Of a stretch of DNA of 64,000 nt, positions 17,725 to 25,812 are shown in pieces. Position 1 is the stretch's first letter, and each line of letters opens with the position of its first letter. Below the pieces are notes generated by a model that had not been told where the DNA came from, searched no databases, and worked only from the letters and a program-made list of their open reading frames with translations. The position numbers were made by a program, and so were the translations under genes. Source of the stretch: Gp6-AA40 sp035711805 (GTDB lineage: Bacteria; Acidobacteriota; Vicinamibacteria; Vicinamibacterales; UBA2999); assembly GCA_035711805.1 (NCBI GenBank), contig DASTBV010000088.1, forward strand, positions 1 through 64,000, read 5' to 3'.

Positions 17725-19707
17725 ATGACCGACGACAGGCTCGACTCGTGGAAGGAAATCGCGACCTACATGAGGCGCGACGTCAAGACGGTGCAGCGGT
17801 GGGAAAAGCGCGAGGCGATGCCCGTCCACCGTCACCTGCACGATCGGCTGGGATCCGTCTACGCCTTCCGGAACGAGCTGGATGCGTGGGCGCAGAATCG
17901 GCGCCTCTCCCAGCCCGACGCGCCGCCGACCGCGTCCGAACCCACCGCCGTCTCGTCCGGCACCGCCATGAGGCCGCCCGTTCGCCGATGGCCGTGGATT
18001 GCTGGAGCAGCCGCGGTCCTGGTGCTGCTTACCGTCGCGGTGATGTGGCCTCGCGAAGAGCCGCTCGATCTCACCGACGCTCGATTCCAGCCGGTCACCG
18101 ACTTTCCGGGCATCGAACAGGCAGCCGCGATCAGCCGAGATGGGAAACTCGTGGCGTTTCTGTCCGACCGCGCCGGCACGATGGACGTGTGGGTCACCCA
18201 GGTGGGAACGAATCGCTTCTACAACCTGACCAATGGAACGGCGCGTGACATCGTGAACCCGTCGATTCGCGCCCTGGATTTCACTCCCGATTCCTCCCTT
18301 GTCACGTTCTGGGCGCGGCAGCCCGACAGGTCCATCAGCGTATGGGCCGTTCCGGTTCTTGGCGGCGCTCCGCGTCCGTATATCGACGGCGGCGCCGAAT
18401 TCGACTGGACCGCCGACGCGGCGCGTCTCGTGTACCACACACCGGCGGACGGCGACCCGATGTTCGTGCGCGACGCAGCCCCGTCTTCCATGCCGCGCCA
18501 GATCTACTCGGCGCCCAACAAGCTCCACAGCCATTTTCCGATCTGGTCGTCCGATGCCGCGTTCATCTACTTCGTGCAAGGAAGCGTCGAACCGGAGCGG
18601 ATGGACATCTGGCGTATCCGGTCAACGGGGGGTACACCCGAGCGCATCACGACGCATGACGACGTCGTCAAGTACCCGGTGTTCCTGAACGAGCGCACGC
18701 TGCTCTACGTCGCCGGCGATCGGGATGGATCGGGACCCTGGCTCTACAGCGTGGACGTTGAAGAACGCGTACCGCGGCGCATGAGCGTCGGCGTCGATCG
18801 CTTCACCTCGCTTGCCGCGAGCAGCGACAGGCGCACGCTGGTAGCGACCGTGGCGAGCCCGAAAGGCACACTGTGGCGTCTACCGGCAGGGACCGGACCT
18901 GTCGGGATGGGTGATGCGCAGCCGATTTCGCTGACGACAGGCAACGGTTCGTCGCCACGGTTCGGCGCCGGCTTTCTCCTCTACGTGTCGTCCAGGGGAA
19001 CAGGCGACGTCATCTGGAAGCTCGAAGGCGGCCGGGTCACCGAGCTCTGGAATGGGCCGGATACGCGCGTCGTCGGCGGCCCGGCGATCGCGCGCGACGG
19101 ACGCCGTCTTGCGTTCACCATCCGGAGAACGGACGGGCGAACGCTGCTCACGGTTGCGAACATCAACGGGACGAACGCCCGGATCGTGGCGACGTCGCTC
19201 GAGCTGCAGGGCGCGCCGGCTTGGGCACCGGACGGCGAGACCGTCACGGTCGCCGCCCGGGTCGATGGCGTGCCGCGGCTGTTCAACGTGCCGCTCGATG
19301 GGCGGCCCCCGTCGCCTGTCGTCAACGAACATGCCGTCGATCCCGTCTGGTCACCCGCGGGTGACGTGGTCGTGTTCTCGGGCGCGGACGTCGGAACGAC
19401 ATTCCCGCTCAAAGCCGCAACGGCTGACGGCCGTGCGTATCGCATGCCCCAGATGATGCTGACGCGCGGCGCACGGCGAGTGGCGTTCGTTCCGGGTCAG
19501 CGAGCGATGCTCGTGCTGCGTGGAGAGATCCGGCACAAGAATCTCTGGTCGATCGATCTCGACACCGGCGTGGTCACGCAACTCACCGATTTCAAGCCCG
19601 GCTTCGACATCCGGGACTTCGATATCTCACCGGACGGGCGCGAGATCGTCGTCGAGCAGGTCCAGGAGCACTCCGACATCGTGCTGCTCGACGTGCGACG
19701 GGAGTAG
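17725..19707 (+). CDS. Membrane-anchored HTH regulator with PD40/TolB-like beta-propeller
   Basis: 660 residues. The N-terminus (DSWKEIATYMRRDVKTVQRW ... VYAFRNELDAWAQNR, residues ~7-58) is a MerR/excisionase-like winged helix. A single membrane helix (91-108, WIAGAAAVLVLLTVAVMW) leads to a large C-terminal domain of PD40/WD40-like repeats (for example DSSLVTFWARQPD, DGRRLAFTIRRTDGRT, SPAGDVVVFSGADV). The topology puts DNA binding in the cytoplasm and the propeller outside, like one-component CadC-type sensors. The ligand is unknown. It is divergent from the cupin and TonB receptor 2 genes and is their likely regulator. A strong promoter and tandem decamers precede it. Confidence 0.82.
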   Translation: MTDDRLDSWKEIATYMRRDVKTVQRWEKREAMPVHRHLHDRLGSVYAFRNELDAWAQNRRLSQPDAPPTASEPTAVSSGTAMRPPVRRWPWIAGAAAVLVLLTVAVMWPREEPLDLTDARFQPVTDFPGIEQAAAISRDGKLVAFLSDRAGTMDVWVTQVGTNRFYNLTNGTARDIVNPSIRALDFTPDSSLVTFWARQPDRSISVWAVPVLGGAPRPYIDGGAEFDWTADAARLVYHTPADGDPMFVRDAAPSSMPRQIYSAPNKLHSHFPIWSSDAAFIYFVQGSVEPERMDIWRIRSTGGTPERITTHDDVVKYPVFLNERTLLYVAGDRDGSGPWLYSVDVEERVPRRMSVGVDRFTSLAASSDRRTLVATVASPKGTLWRLPAGTGPVGMGDAQPISLTTGNGSSPRFGAGFLLYVSSRGTGDVIWKLEGGRVTELWNGPDTRVVGGPAIARDGRRLAFTIRRTDGRTLLTVANINGTNARIVATSLELQGAPAWAPDGETVTVAARVDGVPRLFNVPLDGRPPSPVVNEHAVDPVWSPAGDVVVFSGADVGTTFPLKAATADGRAYRMPQMMLTRGARRVAFVPGQRAMLVLRGEIRHKNLWSIDLDTGVVTQLTDFKPGFDIRDFDISPDGREIVVEQVQEHSDIVLLDVRRE

Positions 19708-19710
19708 CCC

Positions 19711-20163
19711 TTACTTGTTGTGAGACGCGAAGACGCGAGTCGATCCGTCCTTGGCGAATGCAATCACGTCATATGCCTGCGGCTTCATCCCGGCCACCTC
19801 CATGCCTGGTGAACCAATCGGCATCCCCGGAACGCCGATACCCGCCAGCGCCGGACGTTCGTTGAGCAGTCGTTGGACGTCGCGAACCGGCACATGCCCC
19901 TCGACGACGTAGCCGGCAACGAGTGCCGTATGACAGGAGCGGACCTGGCGCGGCACGCCATGCTTGTTCTTCAGATCGTCGAGCGCCTCGGTGTCGGTCG
20001 TGCGAACCGTCAGGCCAGCGGCTTTCAAGTGCTCGACCCACTTGCTGCAGCAACCGCATGTCGGGCTCTTGTAGACCTCGACGATGGCAGATGGCCGCTG
20101 CGCAGCGACGGTGGCGAGGAATCCTGCGAACACAACGACCAGGCAAGCGAGAAAACGTGTCAT
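19711..20163 (-). CDS. DUF411 family exported protein (CxCC metal-binding type)
   Basis: 150 residues from the ATG at 20163. A signal peptide (MTRFLACLVVVFAGFLATVA) precedes the DUF411 core: VEVYKSPTCGCCSKWVEHLK, RSCHTALVAGYVVEGHVPV and GIGVPGMPIGSPGME. The family is associated with copper or other metal resistance and is thought to bind metal through the TCGCC cysteines; the exact role is not established. It is convergent with the HTH-PD40 gene with only 3 bp between stops. No copper-resistance gene is adjacent. Confidence 0.88.
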   Translation of the reverse strand: MTRFLACLVVVFAGFLATVAAQRPSAIVEVYKSPTCGCCSKWVEHLKAAGLTVRTTDTEALDDLKNKHGVPRQVRSCHTALVAGYVVEGHVPVRDVQRLLNERPALAGIGVPGMPIGSPGMEVAGMKPQAYDVIAFAKDGSTRVFASHNK

Positions 20164-20241
20164 AACCCCTCTCAGAACCAACCAACGACGTTCGTAGAGT
20201 TCTACCCGAATCGGCGCTGTACGGGTTGCCGTACTTCGCGC

Positions 20242-21852
20242 TCAGAAATTCGTATCCAGCTGCACCGTGATCCAGGCCACCCGGCGGCGGAGGAAGTCTT
20301 TCAGCAGAGCGATCTCGGCGGCGTGGGAGTCGTCTTGCCGCCCGAACTGCGTCCAGCGGCGAAGGTTTCGATCCGCCGCGTCACCAACCCGCGCGACCAT
20401 TCCGTCGACGATGCGGTCGAGGTTGTCGGCGGAGAACTCCCCGTGCACCAGCGCCTTGAAGCGCGCCCGGTATCGCGACCTGAAGTCCGGGTCGCGAAAG
20501 AGGAGCCCCCACCATCCCTCGTTGAAGTAGTCGCTGCCGCCCCACGTCTGCCACTCCTCCGGCTCCGCGGCGCGCGGGTCGTACGGCGTGCCCAGGCTGC
20601 GATCGAAATCCCACACCGGACCCGCCGCCAGACGGCCGCCGCGCTCCTTGTGAAAGTACGCGCTGATGCGCAGCCCGTCAACGTTCTTCGTCAGCGCGTT
20701 GAGGATGTGATGATCGATCCAGGCATCGACGTCGATGAACTCCGAGTAGTGCTGTCCGGTTGACGGATGCTTGAAGTCCGCCCCCCTCGCGGCCTGTCCG
20801 AAGCCATCGATGAAGGTGCGGATGAAGTCGAGCTGCGGCCGCCGCTCCGGCGACATCATGTCTTCGGGATCGGGGTAGACGAACTGGAGCCACCTCCCCG
20901 CCGCGCTGAAGTCGGGGACGCCCTTGTCGATGCGCAGGATGAACCCGCCGGTCATCGCGGGCGCGCCTGCCGCCGACTCCGGCAGCGTGCTGACGTTCAC
21001 GCGCTCGGGAGCGCGGCCGATCTTCTCGATGAGCGTGAAGAACCCGAGAAAGTTTGCTTCGCGCACATCGCCGCCGTCGTCGACCAGGAACACTTCGGCG
21101 AAGCGGGTGCGCGGCGCGTAACGTCCGATACGGTTGCTGAGCTCGAAGGCGAGCGCGTTCCTGATCAGCGCCCGATCGTAGACAACAGGATCCGACAACA
21201 CCCAGTCGGAGTTGGCCGGCAAGCCGAGCAGCGGCCGATCGGCGTCGGTATCGTCGCCGTCGGCGCGCAGTTCCATGGCGTATTGCTTCTTCGGAAACCT
21301 GCGCGAGGTCTCGCCGCGCACGTGAATGCCGATGCGCGCATCGAGCGCGGCGCGCCCGACGATGCGGCTGGTGCCCGACTGCGGCTGCAACACCTGGAGT
21401 GCCGCGGCAACGTGGTCGGTCCCGAAGGCATCCAGGGGGCCCGACTCGAACGTATGAATCAGGATGATCGGCAGGTGGCTCGTGAAGCTGCGGGTATCCG
21501 GATCCACGCGCAGGTAGATTTCTGTGGAGACGGGTCCCTGAGACGTGCCAGATGCGATGGCGACGGCGCGAAGGCGCGTCGATTTGTCGAGGGTCACGGC
21601 TTCGCGGTAAATGGGCGACGCCACGGTCGGCAGCGAGCCGTCGAGCGTGTAGTGGATGTCGGCTTTGCCCTGAACGCTCAGGGTGACCGTTTCGCTGCCG
21701 ACAAAGGTTCCCGCGCTCGGGCTGAAGAGAACGGGCAGCGAATTCGACTGTGCGGGCGGCGAGGACTCGAGGCGCGGCGGGCAGGTCAGCACGGCAAGGA
21801 CCAACGCCGCCCGGCGTGCCCGCAGAGTCCACGTCGTCTTCGCGCTCGGCAT
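20242..21852 (-). CDS. Secreted CotH-kinase-like protein with N-terminal chitobiase-type domain
   Basis: 536 residues with an Arg-rich N-terminus and signal region. Residues ~38-115 resemble the chitobiase/hexosaminidase C-terminal domain (VTLSVQGKADIHYTLDGSLP). The rest matches the CotH family: FPKKQYAMELRADGDD, NSDWVLSDPVVYDRALIRNA, and WDFDRSLGTPYD for the Asp-containing catalytic segment. CotH proteins are atypical protein kinases first described for spore coat proteins; many non-sporulating bacteria secrete them and their targets are unknown. The arrangement (propeptide, FN3-like domain, CotH) is common in Acidobacteriota and Planctomycetota. Confidence 0.85.
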   Translation of the reverse strand: MPSAKTTWTLRARRAALVLAVLTCPPRLESSPPAQSNSLPVLFSPSAGTFVGSETVTLSVQGKADIHYTLDGSLPTVASPIYREAVTLDKSTRLRAVAIASGTSQGPVSTEIYLRVDPDTRSFTSHLPIILIHTFESGPLDAFGTDHVAAALQVLQPQSGTSRIVGRAALDARIGIHVRGETSRRFPKKQYAMELRADGDDTDADRPLLGLPANSDWVLSDPVVYDRALIRNALAFELSNRIGRYAPRTRFAEVFLVDDGGDVREANFLGFFTLIEKIGRAPERVNVSTLPESAAGAPAMTGGFILRIDKGVPDFSAAGRWLQFVYPDPEDMMSPERRPQLDFIRTFIDGFGQAARGADFKHPSTGQHYSEFIDVDAWIDHHILNALTKNVDGLRISAYFHKERGGRLAAGPVWDFDRSLGTPYDPRAAEPEEWQTWGGSDYFNEGWWGLLFRDPDFRSRYRARFKALVHGEFSADNLDRIVDGMVARVGDAADRNLRRWTQFGRQDDSHAAEIALLKDFLRRRVAWITVQLDTNF

Positions 21853-21904
21853 CAGATCTGCTCAGTCCCCAAGGGAGTGTAGCGCGGCCGCGAGGTCCAC
21901 CTCC

Positions 21905-21910
21905 TATAAT
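21905..21910 (+). promoter_or_regulatory. TATAAT -10 box six bases before a GTG start (leaderless candidate)
   Basis: A perfect TATAAT ends 6 bp before the GTG start of the xdhC-like gene at 21917, so transcription would begin at about the start codon itself. No convincing -35 is visible. A strong AGGAGG lies inside the gene at 21923-21928, not before the start. Confidence 0.5.
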
Positions 21911-21916
21911 CATTCT

Positions 21917-22750
21917 GTGAACCAGGAGGTCTTTGCCGCCCTCGCCGAGGCTCTGTCCAAAGGCGAAGAAGTCGCGCTCGTCACCATCACCGGATCGACC
22001 GGCTCCACGCCCCAGCGCGTGGGCGCCAAGATGCTCGTGTATTCCGACGGCCGGACGGTCGGCACCATCGGCGGCGGCTGCTACGAGAACGACGCCTTCT
22101 GGAAGGCGCGCGAGGCAATCAAGGCGCGGCGCCCGCTCAACGTCAAGTACGAGCTGAACGACGACTTCGCGCAGGAAACCGGGCTCGTCTGCGGCGGGCA
22201 GATGGAAGTGTTCATCGAGCCGGTTGAAGCCTCCCCGGACGTCTATATCTTCGGCGCCGGCCACGTCGGCTACTTCGTCGCGCGGCTGGCGCACGATGCC
22301 GGCTTCCGCGTGCACGTCGTAGACGATCGCGAGAAGTTTGCCAACGCTGAACGCTTCGGCGAAGGCATCGACGTCGTTGTTGAACACATCCCCACCTGGC
22401 TCGAGAACAACCAGCTGTCGCCGACAGCGTACGCGGTGATCGTCACGCGCGGGCACACGCACGACCTCGATACCCTGCGCGCAGTGGCCGGGAGACCCAT
22501 GCGCTATGTGGGTCTCATCGGCAGCAAGGCCAAGGTCCGCCGCATCTTCGACGCGCTGCAGGAGGAAGGCGTCGCGCCCGAGGCGCTGAGGCCGGTGCAC
22601 GCGCCGATCGGCCTCGACATCGGCGCCATCACGCCCCAGGAAATCGCCGTCAGCATCGTCGCCGAGCTGATCGCCGTCAAACACGGCAAGATCGCCGAAC
22701 CAGCGGTTGCCGCCGTAGCGATGCGCTGGGAAGGAGCCCTGAAGAAGTAG
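21917..22750 (+). CDS. XdhC/CoxF-family molybdoenzyme maturation protein
   Basis: 277 residues from the GTG at 21917 (MNQEVFAALAEALSKGEEVA). The N-terminal XdhC/CoxI domain has LVTITGSTGSTPQRVGAKML and GTIGGGCYE. The C-terminal Rossmann-type domain has VYIFGAGHVGYFVARLAHDA and YVGLIGSKAKVR. Such proteins bind the molybdenum cofactor and help to insert and sulfurate it in xanthine-dehydrogenase-type enzymes. The structural genes are not in the window. The stop overlaps the next start by 1 bp, tying it to the amidohydrolase. Both domain halves are complete. Confidence 0.88.
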   Translation: MNQEVFAALAEALSKGEEVALVTITGSTGSTPQRVGAKMLVYSDGRTVGTIGGGCYENDAFWKAREAIKARRPLNVKYELNDDFAQETGLVCGGQMEVFIEPVEASPDVYIFGAGHVGYFVARLAHDAGFRVHVVDDREKFANAERFGEGIDVVVEHIPTWLENNQLSPTAYAVIVTRGHTHDLDTLRAVAGRPMRYVGLIGSKAKVRRIFDALQEEGVAPEALRPVHAPIGLDIGAITPQEIAVSIVAELIAVKHGKIAEPAVAAVAMRWEGALKK

Positions 22751-24072
22751 TGGGTTCAACCCTGTTCCGCAACGCCACCATCCTGACGATGAACGACGGA
22801 ATGGAGGTGGTGAATGGATCGGTGTCCGTTCGCGACGGACGAATCGCGGCGATCGGTCCGGAGCCGTCAATCCCGCACGACCTTGTCCTCGACGCGACGG
22901 GCCACTATCTCCTTCCGGGATTCGTCCAGACCCATATCCATCTCTGCCAGACGCTCTTCCGCGGATACGCCGACGATCTGCGCCTGATGGAATGGCTCCG
23001 GACGAGGGTCTGGCCGATGGAGGCGGCGCACACGCCGGCTTCGCTGCGGGCGTCCGCACGCCTTGCCTGCCTCGAGCTGCTGCAGAGCGGCACGACGTCG
23101 GTCCTGACGATGGAAACGGTCCACGGCACGGACGCGGTGATCGAGGCGACGGCCGCCGCGGGCATCCGCGCAACGATTGCCAAGAGCCTGATGGACCACA
23201 CGACGCCCGACGCGCCGGACGCGCTGCGCGAGGACGGCCAGCGGGCGCTTGCGGAAAGCGTCGCACTGTTCCGCCAGTACAACGGCGCCGCCAACGGCCG
23301 TATCCGGGTTGCATTCGCGCCGCGATTTGCGCTGTCGTGCGCCAGAGATCTGCTCGAGGCGGTTGCGGCAACATCGCAGGAACTGAACGCGCTCGTCCAC
23401 ACGCACGCGTCCGAGCAGCGCGACGAGGTGGCGATGGTCCGGTCGGCCACCGGACAGAGCAACATCGGATACTTCGACGCCGTCGAGCTCCTCTCGCCGC
23501 GGCTGAACGTGGCTCATTGCGTGTGGGTGGATGAGGAGGAACAGACGCTTCTCGCCGGCCACGAGGTGAAGGTAACGCACTGCCCGGGCTCCAATCTCAA
23601 GCTTGGATCCGGCATCGCACCGGTTCAGGAGATGCGCGCACGCGGGATCAACGTGTCGCTGGGCGCCGACGGCGCCGCCTGCAACAACCATCTCGACATG
23701 TTCGCCGAGATGCGCCTCGCAGCCGGCCTTCAGTCGATAAGGCATACGCCCGGAGCGCTTTGCGCGCGCGACGCGCTGTGGATGGCCACACGCGCGGGCG
23801 CGAAGGCGCTCGGGCAGGCCGCCGAAATCGGCTCGATTGAGGTCGGAAAGAAGGCCGATCTCATCCTGATTGACGCCGCGTCCACCCACACCGCGCCATC
23901 CCCGGACCCCTTTTCGGCCATTGTCTACGCGGCTCATGCGGCAGACGTCAGGGTGACGATGGTGGACGGTGAAGTTCTGGTGCGGGACGGCCGCCCGCTG
24001 CAGCTGGACGCCGCGGAGATCGGCGCCGAGGCACGGCGGCGGGCCGCGGAGCTGGAGCGAAGAGCGTTATAA
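22750..24072 (+). CDS. TrzA/AtzA-like amidohydrolase, probable purine or related amino-heterocycle deaminase
   Basis: 440 residues from a GTG overlapping the previous stop. Metal ligands of the amidohydrolase fold are present: HIH in FVQTHIHLCQTL, His in LVHTHASEQ, His in NVAHCVWVDE and Asp in SLGADGAACNN. The family covers chlorohydrolases, 8-oxoguanine and S-adenosylhomocysteine/5'-deoxyadenosine deaminases. Coupling to an XdhC-type gene suggests purine breakdown, in which deamination feeds a xanthine dehydrogenase; this is inference, and the exact substrate cannot be read from sequence. The hrcA -10 box overlaps its stop codon. Confidence 0.8.
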   Translation: MGSTLFRNATILTMNDGMEVVNGSVSVRDGRIAAIGPEPSIPHDLVLDATGHYLLPGFVQTHIHLCQTLFRGYADDLRLMEWLRTRVWPMEAAHTPASLRASARLACLELLQSGTTSVLTMETVHGTDAVIEATAAAGIRATIAKSLMDHTTPDAPDALREDGQRALAESVALFRQYNGAANGRIRVAFAPRFALSCARDLLEAVAATSQELNALVHTHASEQRDEVAMVRSATGQSNIGYFDAVELLSPRLNVAHCVWVDEEEQTLLAGHEVKVTHCPGSNLKLGSGIAPVQEMRARGINVSLGADGAACNNHLDMFAEMRLAAGLQSIRHTPGALCARDALWMATRAGAKALGQAAEIGSIEVGKKADLILIDAASTHTAPSPDPFSAIVYAAHAADVRVTMVDGEVLVRDGRPLQLDAAEIGAEARRRAAELERRAL

Positions 24073-24073
24073 T
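24068..24073 (+). promoter_or_regulatory. TATAAT -10 box of hrcA overlapping the amidohydrolase stop codon
   Basis: A perfect TATAAT spans the upstream gene's TAA stop. Its predicted start, near 24080, would give hrcA a leader of about 16 nt. No clear -35 and no CIRCE operator (GCACTC-N9-GAGTGC type) are seen here. Confidence 0.45.
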
Positions 24074-24095
24074 TTTCCTAACCTTCTGATAACGA

Positions 24096-25142
24096 ATGGG
24101 TTCTTTCGAACTGTCCGATCGGCCGCGCCGCGTGCTCGCCACGCTCGTCCGCGAGTACATCGAGACCGGCGAGCCTGTGCCGTCGCAGATGCTTGCCCGG
24201 AAAAGCGGGCTCGGTGTGTCGTCGGCGACCGTTCGCAACGTTTTGGCCCAGCTGGAGGAGCTCGGCTACGTGCACCAGCCGCACACCTCCGCCGGACGCG
24301 TGCCGACGGATCGCGGCTACCGGGTGTTCGTCGATCTTCTGTTGGAGAGCCGAAAGCCAGCACGGCCGCCATTCAGCGTCGAGGATGAGATTCGCGCGCA
24401 GGCTGGAAGGTCGCCACTGATTGACGACCTGCTCATCAGCGTCTCGCACGTCGTGTCGCGCGCCGCGCGCTACGTCGGATTTGCACTGGCCGACAACCAC
24501 GGCGGCATCCTGCAGCGAATCGAGTTCGTGGCGCTCGGCGGAAGCCGCGTGCTCGTCGTGGTCGTCTCGCGCGGAAACCAGATCACGCAGAAGGTCGTCG
24601 ATGCCGGTGAAGAGGTCCGGCCGGTCGATCTGCTTCAGGCGGCAAACTACCTGAACACCGAGTTCGCGGGCCTGCGGCTTGCTGACGTCCGCGAAGCGGT
24701 GCTCGCGCGGCTGCAGCAGGAACGGAGCCTGTACGACGAACTCCTCCGCCGCGCGCTGCGGCTCGCGCAGCAGACGCTCGAGGCGCTGCCAGGCCAGCCG
24801 TCCTTCCACGTGGAGGGCGCCGCCGCGCTGCTCGACGATGCAGACGACAGCGTGTCGCGGGCCACACTGCGAGCGCTGCTGGAAATGATGGAAGAGAAGG
24901 AACGCCTCGTGCATCTGCTCAACGAGTACATCGACGGCCCCGGCCTGACGGTGGTGATCGGCGCCGAGCACGCGGCCCCGGATCTGCGCTCGTTCAGCCT
25001 GATCGCCTCGACGGCGGTGGACGGCCACGCGACGCGCACGATCGGCGTGATCGGGCCGACGCGGATGCACTACTCGCGCGCGATCACGCTCGTGGACGGG
25101 ACGACGCAGGCGGTTGCACGGGTACTCAGAGAAGCGAATTGA
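24096..25142 (+). CDS. hrcA: Heat-inducible transcription repressor HrcA
   Basis: 348 residues. The N-terminal winged helix is clear (LVREYIETGEPVPSQMLARK, SSATVRNVLAQLEELGYVHQ, PHTSAGRVPTDRGYRVFVD). The C-terminal GAF-like dimerisation domain ends with IGVIGPTRMHYSRAITLVDG. HrcA represses chaperone operons by binding CIRCE and is kept folded by GroEL. It heads a grpE-dnaJ-prmA cluster, but no CIRCE element was found in the region before it or before grpE, so its targets are probably elsewhere. Length and motifs are typical. Confidence 0.95.
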   Translation: MGSFELSDRPRRVLATLVREYIETGEPVPSQMLARKSGLGVSSATVRNVLAQLEELGYVHQPHTSAGRVPTDRGYRVFVDLLLESRKPARPPFSVEDEIRAQAGRSPLIDDLLISVSHVVSRAARYVGFALADNHGGILQRIEFVALGGSRVLVVVVSRGNQITQKVVDAGEEVRPVDLLQAANYLNTEFAGLRLADVREAVLARLQQERSLYDELLRRALRLAQQTLEALPGQPSFHVEGAAALLDDADDSVSRATLRALLEMMEEKERLVHLLNEYIDGPGLTVVIGAEHAAPDLRSFSLIASTAVDGHATRTIGVIGPTRMHYSRAITLVDGTTQAVARVLREAN

Positions 25143-25217
25143 AATGCAAGATTCAAAAGGCAAAATGCAAACGCAAGCGCCGTAGTTTGCATTTTGCATT
25201 TTGAATTTTGCATTTGA
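25143..25217. repeat. AT-rich imperfect palindrome between hrcA and grpE
   Basis: The left arm (TGCAAGATTCAAAAGGCAAA) and right arm (TTGCATTTTGAATTTTGCATTT in part) are complementary around a short GC-rich loop. It uses the same ATTCAAA/ATGCAAA vocabulary as the repeat at 2096-2182. It fills the hrcA-grpE gap and would be transcribed as a hairpin. Confidence 0.7.
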
Positions 25218-25230
25218 CGATCCAGTAATA

Positions 25231-25812
25231 ATGCCAAACAGACGCTACGAAGACCCTGAATTCGCGGAGGCCGCGGCCCCCGATCCGAACGCCGGCGACG
25301 AAACCGCCGCGGAACAGTCGGAGGCAGCCGCGCCGGCGGAGGTGCCGGCGGACGAGGCGGTCATGGCGAGCACTGCCGTGCTCGAAAAGGAGCGCGACAC
25401 GCTGAAGGAGCAGCTGCTCCGCGCGGTCGCCGACTTCGACAATTACCGCAAACGGATCGAACGCGAGCGCCGCGAGTTGTCGGACTACGCGGCCACCGAC
25501 GTTCTTCTCGAGCTGCTGCCCATCATCGACAACTTCGAGCGGGCGCTCCAGGCGCCGGCCGGCGGCGACGAGGCATTCAAGAAGGGCGTCGAGCTGATCC
25601 ACAAGCAGATGCTCGATCTGCTCCGCAAACGCGGCGTCACGCTCATCGATGCGCTCGGCGCCGACTTCGACCCGAACATCCACCAGGCGGTGATTCACGA
25701 GCCGAGCGACGACCATCGCGAAGGCGAGGTCATGCAGGAACTGCAGCGCGGCTACAAGCTCGGCGATCGGCTGCTGCGTCCGGCCATGGTGAAGGTCGCG
25801 AAACGTTCGTGA
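25231..25812 (+). CDS. grpE: Nucleotide exchange factor GrpE
   Basis: 193 residues from the ATG at 25231; an upstream TTG at 25201 falls in the palindromic repeat and is unlikely. A disordered acidic N-terminus precedes the long dimerising helix (LEKERDTLKEQLLRAVADFD, NYRKRIERERREL) and the C-terminal beta-domain (LGADFDPNIHQAVIHEPSDD, YKLGDRLLRPAMVKVAK). GrpE releases ADP from DnaK. It overlaps dnaJ by 4 bp (GTGA). dnaK is not between grpE and dnaJ, unlike in many bacteria. Confidence 0.96.
   Translation: MPNRRYEDPEFAEAAAPDPNAGDETAAEQSEAAAPAEVPADEAVMASTAVLEKERDTLKEQLLRAVADFDNYRKRIERERRELSDYAATDVLLELLPIIDNFERALQAPAGGDEAFKKGVELIHKQMLDLLRKRGVTLIDALGADFDPNIHQAVIHEPSDDHREGEVMQELQRGYKLGDRLLRPAMVKVAKRS

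Noticed and set aside
20678..23374. 898-residue open frame on the minus strand
   Set aside because: It crosses the CotH gene in another frame and is antisense to the xdhC-like and amidohydrolase genes; the product is Arg/Pro/Ala-rich with no domain and no ribosome site. High-GC codon bias creates such shadows.
24073..24096. CIRCE operator before hrcA
   Set aside because: No TTAGCACTC-type inverted repeat is present in the leader.
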